64,000 nt of DNA from JBCCGE01 sp039029455 (GTDB lineage Bacteria > Pseudomonadota > Gammaproteobacteria > Arenicellales > Poriferihabitantaceae), in assembly GCA_039029455.1 (NCBI GenBank), contig JBCCGE010000005.1:9334-73333 (forward strand), in the 5' to 3' direction. Under the pieces are notes generated by a model, which saw only the letters and a list, made by a program, of their open reading frames with translations, was not told the origin of the DNA and ran no database searches. Each line of letters opens with the position of its first letter. The first letter of the stretch is position 1. The translations under genes and the position numbers were made by a program. Shown one piece after another: positions 15,210 to 24,600 of this stretch.

Positions 15210-15408
15210 TGCGGCCTTTCGAAAGGTCGTAAGGTGTAAGCTGCACTGTCACTTTGTCGCCTCGCAGGATACGGATATAGTGCTTGCGCATTTTTCCGGA
15301 AATATGAGCAATGATTTCGTGCCCGTTTTCCAACTCCACGCGAAACTGCGTATTGGGTAATGCTTCGATAATGGTACCTTCCATTTCGATGCTCTCTTCT
15401 TTTGCCAT
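15190..15408 (-). CDS. infA: Translation initiation factor IF-1
   Basis: 72 aa, the canonical IF-1 length and S1-like OB fold. Key stretches are [35 protein letters not shown] and the C-terminal [11 protein letters not shown]. It occupies the ribosomal A site during initiation. The ATG at 15408 gives MAKEES; upstream in-frame codons have no similarity. It is a single gene on this strand, convergent with and overlapping ftsX by 20 bp. Confidence 0.97.
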   Translation of the reverse strand: MAKEESIEMEGTIIEALPNTQFRVELENGHEIIAHISGKMRKHYIRILRGDKVTVQLTPYDLSKGRITFRAR

Positions 15409-15592
15409 ATAAATACGATGTCGTTTGGGAAGGCCGGAGTGTAAATAAGAAGTGACCACGATTCAAACGAATTGGGCCATTTACCGTACCAATATTACTC
15501 ACTGTTTAGCTCTGGAATCAGACACTCTTTGCGCAGTGGTCTGGTAAACTTGCCGCCCGATTCGCCCTCATTACTGATCCTCCTAATCTCGT

Positions 15593-17611
15593 ATGAGTAG
15601 CAAGCTATCAGCAGAAAAGATCCAATCTATTTTTTCGGACTCCGTTCAAAAACTACAGCAGGGCAATGCGGCAGGCGCACAAAAAGGGCTCGAAAAGGTT
15701 GCCAGGGCAATTCCGCACAGCGTTGCCGTCTGGTACAACCTCGCTCTGAGTCAGCAGCACCTTGGGCTTCATACCAAAGCGATAGATTCGTACCGCCGAG
15801 TGCTTAAGCTGGACAGTTCCAACCCTGATCCCATGGTGAACCTGGGCTTGTCCTACAAGGAATTAAATCAGATATCAGAGGCTAGAAAGTGTGCCCAAAA
15901 AGCACTTGCTCTGGACCCTAAACATTCTCGTGCACTAAATCTTGTTGCAACGATTGATGCGGAGGAAAACAATGCCGAGTCTGCGCTGGAGACTCTGCGC
16001 CGGGTTGTGAAAGACGATCCGGATAATTTTGACGCACGACACAATCTCGCAAATCTGTTAACGCAGACAGGGGATCACGAAGCGGCCCTGGAAACGGCTG
16101 AATCATTACTTCAGCAACCAAAGCCGGCAAAACATCACCGGGAGCTGGTCTGTCAGATTTTTCTTGATCTCAAGCGATACGGGGACGCCAGTCACGTTCT
16201 TAAATCACTTAAAGATGATTTTGCTGATGATCTGCAGGTGCAGCTGCTTGAGATCACGTTGGGAGAGCTGATCAAGGATTACTTCAGAGTAATTGACGTC
16301 GCCCATAAAGTGCTCGAAAAGGAACCTGAGCTTGCGCGTGCCTGGAATTCGCTCGGCAGTGCCTATTTCCAGCTCGATAGCATCGCCAAAGCCAAGGATT
16401 CGTATTTCAAGGCTTCTGCACTGGATCCTGAGCACCCGGAATATTTGAACAATCTCGGTCTTTCGCACTCATCAACCGGCGACAAAGATGAAGCGGAGAA
16501 ATGTTACAGAAAAGCACTGTCGTTAAATCCGACGTATGCGGAGGCCTACCGAAACCTGGTCGCGATGAAAAAGTTCAAATCGATGGATGATGCTGATGCG
16601 TCAGCCATTGAAGATTTTTGGCAGAAAAATGATCAGGATGACTTCACCAGAACCAAGCTGGCTTTTGCCATAGGGAAAGTGTATGACGATGTCGGCGAGT
16701 ATGAGCAGGCATTTGAAGCTTACGATGAAGGTAATCGGCTGAAGTTCGCAGAAGCAAAGCTGGACTTTGATCAGTACTTTAGTCACATCGACGGTGTTAT
16801 TGACTGTTTCGACGACCGTCCCGATGAAGTCAGTGAAGCCATACCTGAACATCAGCCTATCTTTATTTTAGGCATGCCAAGAAGCGGCACTACCCTGGTG
16901 GAGCAGATAATTTCTCGTCATCCCGAGGTTACAGGGTGTGGAGAACTGCCGTGTATCGAAAAGGCAATCAGTCGTCTGGAGAAAAAGGCCGAACCCATGC
17001 GGGTATATCCGCAGGATTTTCTGCAGCTTGATTCGGAGGCGCTGACCGGTGAAACCATGCACTACCTGAGTTGGGTCGACCAGCTGCATGATATGCAGAC
17101 GCCTTACTTTACGGACAAGATGCCCTTTAATTTTGTCCATGTATGGTTGATCAAAGCGCTGTTCCCTACTGCGGGAATCGCTCATTGCCATCGTCATCCC
17201 CTCGACGTTATTACTTCCAACTACTTTCAGCTCTACGCGTCAGACATCAGCTTTGTCTACAACCTTGAAATACTGGCTCGATACTACCTCCGGTATCAGC
17301 GACTGATGCACCACTGGCACGAAGTATTTCCGGGTGAAATCCACACCATTCAGTATGAGGCCCTTGTGAGTAACAAGGACGAGGAAACCCGTCGTCTGAT
17401 TGATGGTGTAGGACTGCGCTGGGACGATGCCTGTCTTGATCTGAAGAAGTCAGATACCGCGGTTCGCACGGCCAGTATCTGGCAGGTCAGGCAGGGAATT
17501 TATACAAGTTCAAAAGAGCGCTGGCGCAATTACAGCCGACAGCTACAGCCTGCCATCGATATTCTGCAGGAAGAGGGCGTGCTGGATGCGGATCTGAATT
17601 ACATTCCCTAA
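15593..17611 (+). CDS. TPR-repeat protein fused to a sulfotransferase domain
   Basis: 672 aa. Residues 1-330 form a run of about eight tetratricopeptide repeats (for example AVWYNLALSQQHLGLHTKAI and RAWNSLGSAYFQLDSIAKA). Residues 420-665 are a Sulfotransfer_3-type domain: the PAPS 5'-phosphosulfate loop is FILGMPRSGTTLVEQIISR and the 3'-phosphate region is AHCHRHPLDVITSNYF. There is no signal peptide, so it is cytosolic. TPR-sulfotransferase fusions are common in marine proteobacteria. The acceptor is unknown; a carbohydrate or protein substrate is possible. The gene stands alone between infA and the porin. Confidence 0.88.
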   Translation: MSSKLSAEKIQSIFSDSVQKLQQGNAAGAQKGLEKVARAIPHSVAVWYNLALSQQHLGLHTKAIDSYRRVLKLDSSNPDPMVNLGLSYKELNQISEARKCAQKALALDPKHSRALNLVATIDAEENNAESALETLRRVVKDDPDNFDARHNLANLLTQTGDHEAALETAESLLQQPKPAKHHRELVCQIFLDLKRYGDASHVLKSLKDDFADDLQVQLLEITLGELIKDYFRVIDVAHKVLEKEPELARAWNSLGSAYFQLDSIAKAKDSYFKASALDPEHPEYLNNLGLSHSSTGDKDEAEKCYRKALSLNPTYAEAYRNLVAMKKFKSMDDADASAIEDFWQKNDQDDFTRTKLAFAIGKVYDDVGEYEQAFEAYDEGNRLKFAEAKLDFDQYFSHIDGVIDCFDDRPDEVSEAIPEHQPIFILGMPRSGTTLVEQIISRHPEVTGCGELPCIEKAISRLEKKAEPMRVYPQDFLQLDSEALTGETMHYLSWVDQLHDMQTPYFTDKMPFNFVHVWLIKALFPTAGIAHCHRHPLDVITSNYFQLYASDISFVYNLEILARYYLRYQRLMHHWHEVFPGEIHTIQYEALVSNKDEETRRLIDGVGLRWDDACLDLKKSDTAVRTASIWQVRQGIYTSSKERWRNYSRQLQPAIDILQEEGVLDADLNYIP

Positions 17612-17861
17612 ACCTCTGCTGTTTTACCTGTCTCAATCCTGAAGTTTGTGACTCTCAACTTGCTTTGCCAGAATTTTGCAAAGATTTCCTTCATTGTTCA
17701 TCCAGCGGAAGTACTGCTCTTACGGCGTAGCGATCGATCGCAGAATTCCGATAACAGCGATCGTTCTCAGTTTGTTGTATTGATTTGAGTTCGGTTTCAT
17801 GCGTCGTGAATTGCGTGTACACATCTTCCCTGCAAATTTGCATAAATTTTAAACAGGCATA
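17612..17861. other. Intergenic stretch with no gene seen
   Basis: Roughly 250 bp between the sulfotransferase gene and the porin terminator. Short open frames on either strand have no recognisable similarity. The sequence is AT-rich. Nothing else can be supported here. Confidence 0.5.
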
Positions 17862-17892
17862 AAAAAACCGGAGCATTTCGCTCCGGTTTTTT
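17862..17892. terminator. Intrinsic terminator of the porin gene
   Basis: A perfect inverted repeat AAAAAACCGGAGC / GCTCCGGTTTTTT around the loop ATTTC, with A-tract and T-tract on either side. It can work in both directions. It lies 22 bp past the porin stop on the minus strand and may also stop readthrough from the sulfotransferase gene. Confidence 0.9.
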
Positions 17893-17914
17893 GTAACACG
17901 TTTCTAAGTCAGAC

Positions 17915-18877
17915 TTAGAAATCGACGCGCATACCCAGGAAGTGGATGGTGTCGTCGGTGTTCGCGGTGTCAACTGCGGTTGCTTCGTAGTACAGTTTCA
18001 GACCGCCGCCCAGGTTGTGGTAAATACCCCAGACAGTTGCTTCTGAATCAGCATCGTCATCAGCAGTTGAGTGACCGATCAGCCAGTTGGTTGAACCGCC
18101 CAGCTTGCCACCAAAGTAGAACATGGTGGTGTCAACTTCGTCACCTTCGGTGTCGATGTTCTGGAATCCGAGAGAAGCCCAGAAAGAACCGAAGCTACCT
18201 TTGATGCCAATACCGGTACGGTCAGTGGTGGTGTCAGCTGCGCCGTCAACACCGTCATTGTCTTCTGAATCGACAGCCGCTGCGATGGTGATCGCGTCGG
18301 TTACTGCGAAGCTCAGACCAAGGCCAACACCGTTACCGTTGATTTTCTCAGAAACGTCACTCTGCTCATTTGAGTCGTTCAGACGAACGTCGAGCTCTGC
18401 GTATACAGGGCCAAATGAGTTTGAGTATTTGATGGTGTTAGAAGCTCGGAATGGACCGCCACCGATTGAAGAATAGATGAAGTAGCCCAGGCTGTAGGTC
18501 GGAGAAACCAGAGTACCGAACGTATCGAAGTACGCACTCCACTGGTTACCAACGTCAACACGTCCGAAACCACCTGACAAACCAACGGTCGCGATACGAA
18601 TATCAGCAACACCACCTCGGCCAGCAGAAGCTTCTTCTCGGTCGGTTACGGTGAAGAACTCGTAACGACCGTGAACGCCCATACCGTTGCCCAGGTCTTT
18701 GTTGTACTTGATACCAAAACGTGAAGAAACACCAGCAACATCAGTGTTGTCGTCGGTGATTTTGATAGCATTGTTGATGCGGCCGTAGACCGTAACACCT
18801 TCATGACCATCAGCCATTGCGGTGACAGGTGCTGCTACAGTTGAAGCAACTGCTGCCGCGATTAATTTTTTATTCAT
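17915..18877 (-). CDS. General outer-membrane porin (Gram-negative 16-stranded type)
   Basis: 320 aa. The signal peptide MNKKLIAAAVASTVAAP ends at about Ala22, just before DGHEGVTVYGRI, the usual first strand of proteobacterial porins. The C terminus FLGMRVDF ends in Phe, the recognition signal for the BAM complex. The body has alternating hydrophobic strands and acidic, Asp/Glu-rich loops, which suggests a cation-leaning pore. The ribosome site AGAGGT lies about 10 bases before the ATG. Codon use looks like that of a highly expressed gene (repeated GGT, CGT, AAC, CTG). It has its own terminator. Confidence 0.9.
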   Translation of the reverse strand: MNKKLIAAAVASTVAAPVTAMADGHEGVTVYGRINNAIKITDDNTDVAGVSSRFGIKYNKDLGNGMGVHGRYEFFTVTDREEASAGRGGVADIRIATVGLSGGFGRVDVGNQWSAYFDTFGTLVSPTYSLGYFIYSSIGGGPFRASNTIKYSNSFGPVYAELDVRLNDSNEQSDVSEKINGNGVGLGLSFAVTDAITIAAAVDSEDNDGVDGAADTTTDRTGIGIKGSFGSFWASLGFQNIDTEGDEVDTTMFYFGGKLGGSTNWLIGHSTADDDADSEATVWGIYHNLGGGLKLYYEATAVDTANTDDTIHFLGMRVDF

Positions 18878-19248
18878 CGAGATATACCTCTTTGAGTACT
18901 GTTGTAGAAAAATTTAAATTTTTTAACGCATTTACCGTAGCAAATGCGCTACAGCGGATCGAACTATACCAATATCGTTTGCTATTGCAACCGAATTTAC
19001 CCTTTTTTCCGCATAAATATTAATTTTTTTTAATTGAACCCCGAAAAATCAATCATTTCCGAGTGAAAAAAAACTAAACCAACTTAAAAATAATAACTTA
19101 GCGTTACATTTTAACCTTACAAATTGTCCACAAAGCGCCAATTTAGTGATCGAAAGGGGTCGGATTGGGGCCTGTCCCAATGGCTGCGCCACAGGCTTCA
19201 AATATGGTAGATTGCGCCCTCGATTTGATCATTTTCCAGCGTTTCATC
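18878..19248. promoter_or_regulatory. AT-rich intergenic region between porin and bamC
   Basis: About 370 bp between divergent genes. The first 250 bp next to the porin is very AT-rich and must hold the porin promoter, but no single -35/-10 pair stands out enough to place. At 19165-19182 the sequence ATTGGGGCCTGTCCCAAT has 6-bp inverted arms and lies about 65 bp before bamC. Its role is unknown. Confidence 0.4.
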
Positions 19249-19977
19249 ATGAAGAAAAACCCGTTGATTGCTGCCCTTGTGGCCTCGACGTTTCTCGTCC
19301 TTGCCGGTTGCAGCTCGACCGGCGACCAATCTCCGAAACCGGCCGGCGATAACCCGAAAAAGATTGGTGAGGTCGAAGACAGCATCTTCGACGGTGCGCC
19401 GCGGCAGCGCAAATCGAAGACGCTCGTATTGCCTCCGGATCTGATTTCATCAACCAACTCAACGATTACCGCAAACAATGATGAGGGCAAAAGAGAGGAT
19501 GCAGTTCTACCAACGGTGATCGGAACCGAAATCGTCAGATCCGGTGATCGATCCTGGCTTGCAGTTGACGCCGATGCAGAAGTTGTATGGAAGACCATCG
19601 CCGAATTCTGGGCGTTGCACAAGATCTCGCTGGTCGAATCGAATCCAAATATCGGCCTTATGGAAACCGACTGGTTTGACCTTGAAAGTAAGCGCAGCCG
19701 CGAAGAGGGCAACCGAGGCATCATCAAAGATCTGTTTAACCGCGTTGTGGGTTCCGGAGCGGTTTTCGACAAGTACCGGGTTCGCCTGGAACGAGCCGGT
19801 AGTGGCAAGACTCATGTCTTCATAAGCCATAACGCCACAGCGAAACAGGAGTCCCAGAACGAATCTCCCGCAAAGCTGGTTGAATTTGAATGGGTGGCAA
19901 AGGACAGCGACCCGGAAAAAGTTGCGATCATGCTACGGCAGATGGCCCTGCTATTCGAGGAGAGCCAGTCGGTCTGA
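19249..19977 (+). CDS. bamC: Outer-membrane assembly lipoprotein BamC (NlpB/DapX family)
   Basis: 242 aa. A lipoprotein signal peptide MKKNPLIAALVASTF precedes the lipobox LAGC, giving an N-terminal acylated Cys. The body contains TLVLPPDLISS, the early BamD-binding-type segment, then a helix-grip domain with AVDADAEVVWKTIAEFW and GLMETDWFD, hallmarks of BamC. E. coli BamC is 344 aa and has two helix-grip domains; this one appears to have only one plus a short tail. The ATG at 19249 is set by the signal peptide. bamC usually follows dapA; here dapA is absent and glycosyltransferase genes follow. Confidence 0.8.
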   Translation: MKKNPLIAALVASTFLVLAGCSSTGDQSPKPAGDNPKKIGEVEDSIFDGAPRQRKSKTLVLPPDLISSTNSTITANNDEGKREDAVLPTVIGTEIVRSGDRSWLAVDADAEVVWKTIAEFWALHKISLVESNPNIGLMETDWFDLESKRSREEGNRGIIKDLFNRVVGSGAVFDKYRVRLERAGSGKTHVFISHNATAKQESQNESPAKLVEFEWVAKDSDPEKVAIMLRQMALLFEESQSV

Positions 19978-20043
19978 TTCCACTCGAATTCGAGTTGCGT
20001 ACCTAAATCTGATTTTCGAAAACAGGGCCGGGAGCTTCGTGAA

Positions 20044-21276
20044 ATGAATTACCCGGCCACTGAGCCCACGAGATTCGATAATCTTCGCGTGCTGATCTAC
20101 AGTCACGATACGTTTGGTTTGGGCCATCTGCGTCGCTGTCGTGCAATCGCTCATGAACTGGTCGGTCGCTACAAAGGGATTTCTGTTCTTATTCTTTCAG
20201 GATCGCCGGTAATCGGCGGCTTCGAATTTCGTGCCAGAGTCGATTTTGTCCGTATTCCCGGCGTGATCAAACTCAAGGACGGTCGCTACACATCACTGGG
20301 TCTGCATATTGATCTCGATCAGACTATGGCGATTCGCGAAGCGATCATTCGTCAGACCGCCGAGGTATTTGAACCGGATCTTTTTATTGTCGATAAAGAG
20401 CCGCTCGGACTTAAGGGAGAGGTCAAGGAAACGCTGCGCCTGCTGCGCGACAAAGGGGTAAAAACGGTATTGGGTGAGCGGGACGTTATCGACGACAGTG
20501 GGGCGTTGCGACAGGAATGGGGGTTGAAAGCGGCTGTGCCTGCACTGAAGGATTTGTACGACGAAATCTGGATTTATGGAACTCGCGAGTTCTACGATCC
20601 GTTTCATGGGCTGGGCCTCGAGTCTGAAATTTATGACAAAACCATTTTTACCGGATACCTGCGGCGCCCGCCCGCGCCGGATGCAGCACACATTCCTGAA
20701 AAGCCTTATGTGCTGGTTACCCCGGGTGGAGGTAAAGACGGTGAAGAGGTCGTTGACCTGGTCTTTGATTGCTACCGACAGACCAACAAACCCGACATAA
20801 ACGCGGTTTTTGTTCTCGGCCCGTTTATGGGGGAAGACAGTCGGGAAGCTTTCAAGGCCAAAGCGGAATCGATCGATGAGTTCACGGTTCTCGATTTTCA
20901 TCCACGGATGGAATCCTTGATTGAACACGCGTCAGGGATGGTGACAATGGGGGGCTACAACACTTTTTGCGAGATTCTGAGCTTCGATCAGCCGGCCATA
21001 GTTGTGCCTCGTTACCAGCCTCGAATGGAACAGCTGATCCGTGCACGCAGGGCGACCGAGATGGGTCTGATTCAGATGCTTGAGCCGGACGAATTCAATG
21101 TTTCCGGACTGTTACCCAAGCTGCGTGAAATTTCGGCACAACCTCGACCTTCTTCCAGGATGTCTTCAGACATGCTGTCCGGTATGGATGTCGTTTGCGA
21201 CAGAGTGGTCTCACTGGTCACGCAAAAGTCTGCATCCGGAAGCGGACCGGTTCTGGTTCATCCTCAATCGAACTGA
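20044..21276 (+). CDS. MurG-like glycosyltransferase, COG4671 type (first copy)
   Basis: 410 aa GT-B-fold protein. Near the N terminus is HDTFGLGHLRRCRAIAHEL, the Gly-rich motif of MurG-like enzymes. The C-terminal half carries MGGYNTFCEILSFDQPAIVV, the nucleotide-sugar binding region. No signal peptide or membrane segment is seen, so it should be cytosolic or membrane-peripheral. It is followed 27 bp later by a second, distantly similar member (next gene) and then a polysaccharide deacetylase, pointing to glycan assembly. Donor and acceptor sugars cannot be told from sequence. Confidence 0.75.
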   Translation: MNYPATEPTRFDNLRVLIYSHDTFGLGHLRRCRAIAHELVGRYKGISVLILSGSPVIGGFEFRARVDFVRIPGVIKLKDGRYTSLGLHIDLDQTMAIREAIIRQTAEVFEPDLFIVDKEPLGLKGEVKETLRLLRDKGVKTVLGERDVIDDSGALRQEWGLKAAVPALKDLYDEIWIYGTREFYDPFHGLGLESEIYDKTIFTGYLRRPPAPDAAHIPEKPYVLVTPGGGKDGEEVVDLVFDCYRQTNKPDINAVFVLGPFMGEDSREAFKAKAESIDEFTVLDFHPRMESLIEHASGMVTMGGYNTFCEILSFDQPAIVVPRYQPRMEQLIRARRATEMGLIQMLEPDEFNVSGLLPKLREISAQPRPSSRMSSDMLSGMDVVCDRVVSLVTQKSASGSGPVLVHPQSN

Positions 21277-21303
21277 GAGCACAGACAACCTGTCCTTGGT
21301 CAG

Positions 21304-22467
21304 ATGCGGATTCTTATCCACGTTCAGCACCTTTTAGGCAGCGGTCATCTGGTGCGAATGCGCCAACTTGCCGCGTCGCTGGCAAACCGAGATCACAAAG
21401 TGGATCTGTTGACTGGTGGAATGCCAGTACCCGGTTCGGTACCGGGTGTCCGCGAAATCCAGTTGCCCCCGCTCAAAGTCAAACCAGGTGAATTTAATCA
21501 GCTCCTGGATTCTGACGAGATGCCGGTGCGACAGAACTATCTCGACAGCAGAACTGCGACAATTCACGATCATCTGCAGACCGCTCAACCAGATGTATTA
21601 ATTGTTGAGACCTATCCATTTGGCAGAAAGTCGATTCGATCTGAAATTACGACCCTGTTGAAATCGGCCCATGCTCAGCCGTTTCGTCCGATGGTCGCTT
21701 GTTCGATCCGCGACATCCTGCAACGGCGCACAGAGGAACGTCAGCTAAAAATGGTGGGCGAGCTGGATCAATTCGATCTCGTGCTTTGTCATAGTGATCC
21801 GGAGTGGATTGCGCTCGACGACAGTTTTGATTGTGTTGAAATGTTTCGTCACAAGCTGTTTTATTCAGGCTTCGTGTCGAATGATCACAATGATCTTCCG
21901 TGTCCCGCATCCGGGGTGGATACAGGCGATGGCAGTAACGAGATCGTGGTGTCTGCCGGTGGTGGGGCTGTGGCAGAGCCACTAGTTTACGCTGCGATCG
22001 GGGCGGCCAGAAAGTCATCGAACGGATCGCGGTGGCGGATTCTGATAGGTGCAGCAATCGACGCGCAAACGTACGGCAGGATTTGTGAACATCTCCCGGG
22101 AAACTGCATCGTAGAGCGAAATCGTCCCGACTTCGTTGAATTGCTGTCCCGTTGCAAAGTATCGATCTCGCAGGCTGGATACAATACCTGTATTGAGTTG
22201 TTGCGTTGCGGTTGTCCGTCTGTGATCGTGCCCTATGCGAGGGACGGTGAAACAGAGCAGACACAGCGTGCTCGAATCTTGCAGAGCAAGGGGGCGTGTA
22301 TTACGCTGCATGAATCACAGCTCAATGCGGATGAACTTCTGGCCGCAATTGATGCGGCGATCCGTACGGCAAAAACCACACAAACCGTGCCCGATCTAAA
22401 CGGTGCATACGGCACAGCGACAATTCTCGAGCACGAGTTTGAGAAATTTCGAAAGCGAAAGACATGA
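21304..22467 (+). CDS. MurG-like glycosyltransferase, COG4671 type (second copy)
   Basis: 387 aa GT-B-type protein. The N terminus VQHLLGSGHLVRMRQLAASL parallels the motif of the gene before it. The C-terminal region has SQAGYNTCIELLRCGCPSVI and a PYARDGETEQ block, as in MurG-like transferases that bind UDP-sugars. It overlaps the next gene by ATGA, so the three genes from 20044 to 23354 form a translationally linked unit. The two copies are paralogous but clearly diverged, suggesting different acceptors in one pathway (inference). Confidence 0.75.
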   Translation: MRILIHVQHLLGSGHLVRMRQLAASLANRDHKVDLLTGGMPVPGSVPGVREIQLPPLKVKPGEFNQLLDSDEMPVRQNYLDSRTATIHDHLQTAQPDVLIVETYPFGRKSIRSEITTLLKSAHAQPFRPMVACSIRDILQRRTEERQLKMVGELDQFDLVLCHSDPEWIALDDSFDCVEMFRHKLFYSGFVSNDHNDLPCPASGVDTGDGSNEIVVSAGGGAVAEPLVYAAIGAARKSSNGSRWRILIGAAIDAQTYGRICEHLPGNCIVERNRPDFVELLSRCKVSISQAGYNTCIELLRCGCPSVIVPYARDGETEQTQRARILQSKGACITLHESQLNADELLAAIDAAIRTAKTTQTVPDLNGAYGTATILEHEFEKFRKRKT

Positions 22468-23354
22468 TTAAAAACTCATCAGATTGGCAGACTCGGCTCG
22501 AGACAGAACTCGATGAGTGGAACTACCTCGGTGAACACGCCGCTATGTGGTGGCGAGATGATGATGCAATCGAGGCAACGGATGAGTTGACTGACTTTTA
22601 TCAACTTTGCGATCGGTATGACATACCCGTGTCACTGGTGGTCGTACCCAATGGTTTGCAGGATTCACTGGTGCAGTGGGTGAACGACATTAATGCCGAT
22701 GATCACAAAGTGGATATCCTCATTCACGGTTTCGCCCACATCAACCATGCATCTGAGGGTGAGAAAAAACAGGAATTGGGGGACCATCGAGATTTGCAGG
22801 TTGTGCTGATCGAGCTCCAGCAGTCTGTTGAAATAATGAGAACCCGCCTGGGGCGCTGGACCCTGCCTGTGCTGGTGCCGCCCTGGAACAGAATATCTGA
22901 CGCAGTGGTCCGGAATCTCTTGTCTGTAGGTATTGGAGGATTGTCGACCTTTAATGCGCGAGAGCAGGACGTGCTCGATGTGCAGAATGATCGTCAGTTG
23001 TGGCAGGTGAACACCCATGTCGATGTCATAGACTGGAAAAGAGATCGGTCGTTTATCGGCATGGACCGCGTGGTGGATCAGCTCGTTGCCCATCTGGCCG
23101 CCAAGCGTGAGGGTCGTGCTGATATCGCCGAGCCGACGGGACTGTTGACGCACCATCTGGTGCATCAAGCTGAAACCAAAGACGCACTCCAGATCCTGTG
23201 TGCACTATTGGATGAACATCCGGCGGTGAAATGGCTAAGCGCGAAAGATGTATTTCAACTCCGATCTCTCGGTGAGATTTCTGACCTGGAATCTCAGGAT
23301 CCGGAACAGAATGCTTATGATCCAATGGGTTTCGATATTAATCAGCTGAGCTAG
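22464..23354 (+). CDS. Polysaccharide deacetylase-family protein
   Basis: 296 aa, NodB-like (CE4) fold. The metal-binding start is AMWWRDDDAIEAT, a double-Asp motif as in NodB domains. The second motif is LIHGFAHINHAS (His-x4-His). VLVPPWNRIS corresponds to the third motif and GLLTHHLVH to the late catalytic His. No signal peptide, so unlike most secreted chitin or peptidoglycan deacetylases it probably acts in the cytosol on a precursor made by the adjacent transferases (inference). The last 4 bp overlap the convergent GT4 gene. Confidence 0.75.
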   Translation: MIKNSSDWQTRLETELDEWNYLGEHAAMWWRDDDAIEATDELTDFYQLCDRYDIPVSLVVVPNGLQDSLVQWVNDINADDHKVDILIHGFAHINHASEGEKKQELGDHRDLQVVLIELQQSVEIMRTRLGRWTLPVLVPPWNRISDAVVRNLLSVGIGGLSTFNAREQDVLDVQNDRQLWQVNTHVDVIDWKRDRSFIGMDRVVDQLVAHLAAKREGRADIAEPTGLLTHHLVHQAETKDALQILCALLDEHPAVKWLSAKDVFQLRSLGEISDLESQDPEQNAYDPMGFDINQLS

Positions 23355-24559
23355 CCGCTGTTGGCCGAGGTCTGAGCGATGGTGATTTGCCGTAAGGCCT
23401 GCCCCAGAACCCGGGCCGCCTGGTCGATGGTGTGGTGGGCATTAAATCGATGCTGGCAGTTTTTCCGATACGACTCCAGTGTGTCCGGTGATGCAATCAA
23501 TTGTTCAACGGCACAAGCGAAACCTTCGTGCGGGAAATTATTTGCCAATTCCGGGTTGTCGCGGTTGAAGATGTCGCCGGAAGGCACCAGAGTTCCGGTC
23601 TCATTCTGATAAATCACTTGAGCTACGCCGTCACTTTCGATTGCGACGGACGGTAAGCTGCAGGCCATCGCTTCCAGAAAGACCATTCCGATAGCTTCAT
23701 TGATCGCCGGCCAGAGAAAGAGATCAGAGGCGTAAAAAACTTCGAAGATTTTTTTACGTTCCAGTACGCCGAGAAACTTGACCTTGTCTCCGTGAATGGA
23801 AAACGCCGATTCGACATCGTTTCGTGCGGGTCCATCACCAATAACAATGAGAGACCAGTTTCGATGCTGCAGTTTTTCAAGGCTGCGGGACAACGCTCTG
23901 TACGAAGCCAGCTTGACGTCGTTTCTCATCATTCCCACAGTGACCAGCCACAGATTATCAGCAGGTATCCGCTTGTGCAGCACCAGTGTCTCCCGGCTGC
24001 GATATCGGTTTTGTGCAGGTTTTGGTGGTGGAGAGATAAATGGAGCAACGGAAATAATTTTCTTTTCAGGCCACATACAGGAAATGACCTGATTGTCCAC
24101 AGGGTTGATTGAAACGATCGCTGATGACTGTTCTATTGACGCTAAGTTTTGGCGGTAACCCATCGCCCACGGTCCGTCTGATTGTTTTGGTGCAACAGAT
24201 GCTTCAGCCAGAAAATAGGGGATATCAAGTGCATTGGACACTTTCGGCCCCAGCCAGTCGGGTGCCTTGTGATAGGAGTGATAGCTGAACCATGCCTGTG
24301 GCCTTTCACTGCGTGGCGCTGACTGGAACTTCCGGATTAAATTTTCGGCTTCGAGGTCGGCCTGTTGTCTGATCAGATTCTGTGAGGTTTCGTTGCCTGC
24401 ACCTTCCCAGCTGCGCAGTTCACTGACCAGTGTCGCTGACATGTTCTGCTGATTGAGCGCATTGAGAAACAGTTGCGCAATCTGACGGTCACCCGACGGC
24501 GTCGGGTGGCGCGGAGATTTCATTGGAGCATAAAACGCGACGTTAATCGGTGCATCCAT
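23351..24559 (-). CDS. Glycosyltransferase family 4 protein
   Basis: 402 aa GT-B enzyme. The C-terminal retaining-GT4 motif is NEAIGMVFLEAMACSLPSVA (the E-x7-E nucleotide-sugar site), followed by SDGVAQVIYQNETGTLVPSG. The N-terminal PMKSPRHPTPSGDRQIAQL resembles GT4 acceptor domains. A GTG precedes the ATG at 24559, and the ATG is preferred. It lies 41 bp after another GT4 gene on the same strand and runs into the deacetylase gene end. Product unknown; likely part of the same glycan pathway as 20044-23354. Confidence 0.78.
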   Translation of the reverse strand: MDAPINVAFYAPMKSPRHPTPSGDRQIAQLFLNALNQQNMSATLVSELRSWEGAGNETSQNLIRQQADLEAENLIRKFQSAPRSERPQAWFSYHSYHKAPDWLGPKVSNALDIPYFLAEASVAPKQSDGPWAMGYRQNLASIEQSSAIVSINPVDNQVISCMWPEKKIISVAPFISPPPKPAQNRYRSRETLVLHKRIPADNLWLVTVGMMRNDVKLASYRALSRSLEKLQHRNWSLIVIGDGPARNDVESAFSIHGDKVKFLGVLERKKIFEVFYASDLFLWPAINEAIGMVFLEAMACSLPSVAIESDGVAQVIYQNETGTLVPSGDIFNRDNPELANNFPHEGFACAVEQLIASPDTLESYRKNCQHRFNAHHTIDQAARVLGQALRQITIAQTSANSG

Positions 24560-24600
24560 CACAAGTGTTTTGTCAGTGCATAAATTTCATTGAGCGCAGA

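Noticed and set aside
19165..19182. ATTGGGGCCTGTCCCAAT as a member of a dispersed GGGGACAG-type repeat with 52377-52404 and the thrC start
   Set aside because: In thrC the similar bases simply encode the conserved RGQAP residues, and two remaining sites are not enough to define a family.
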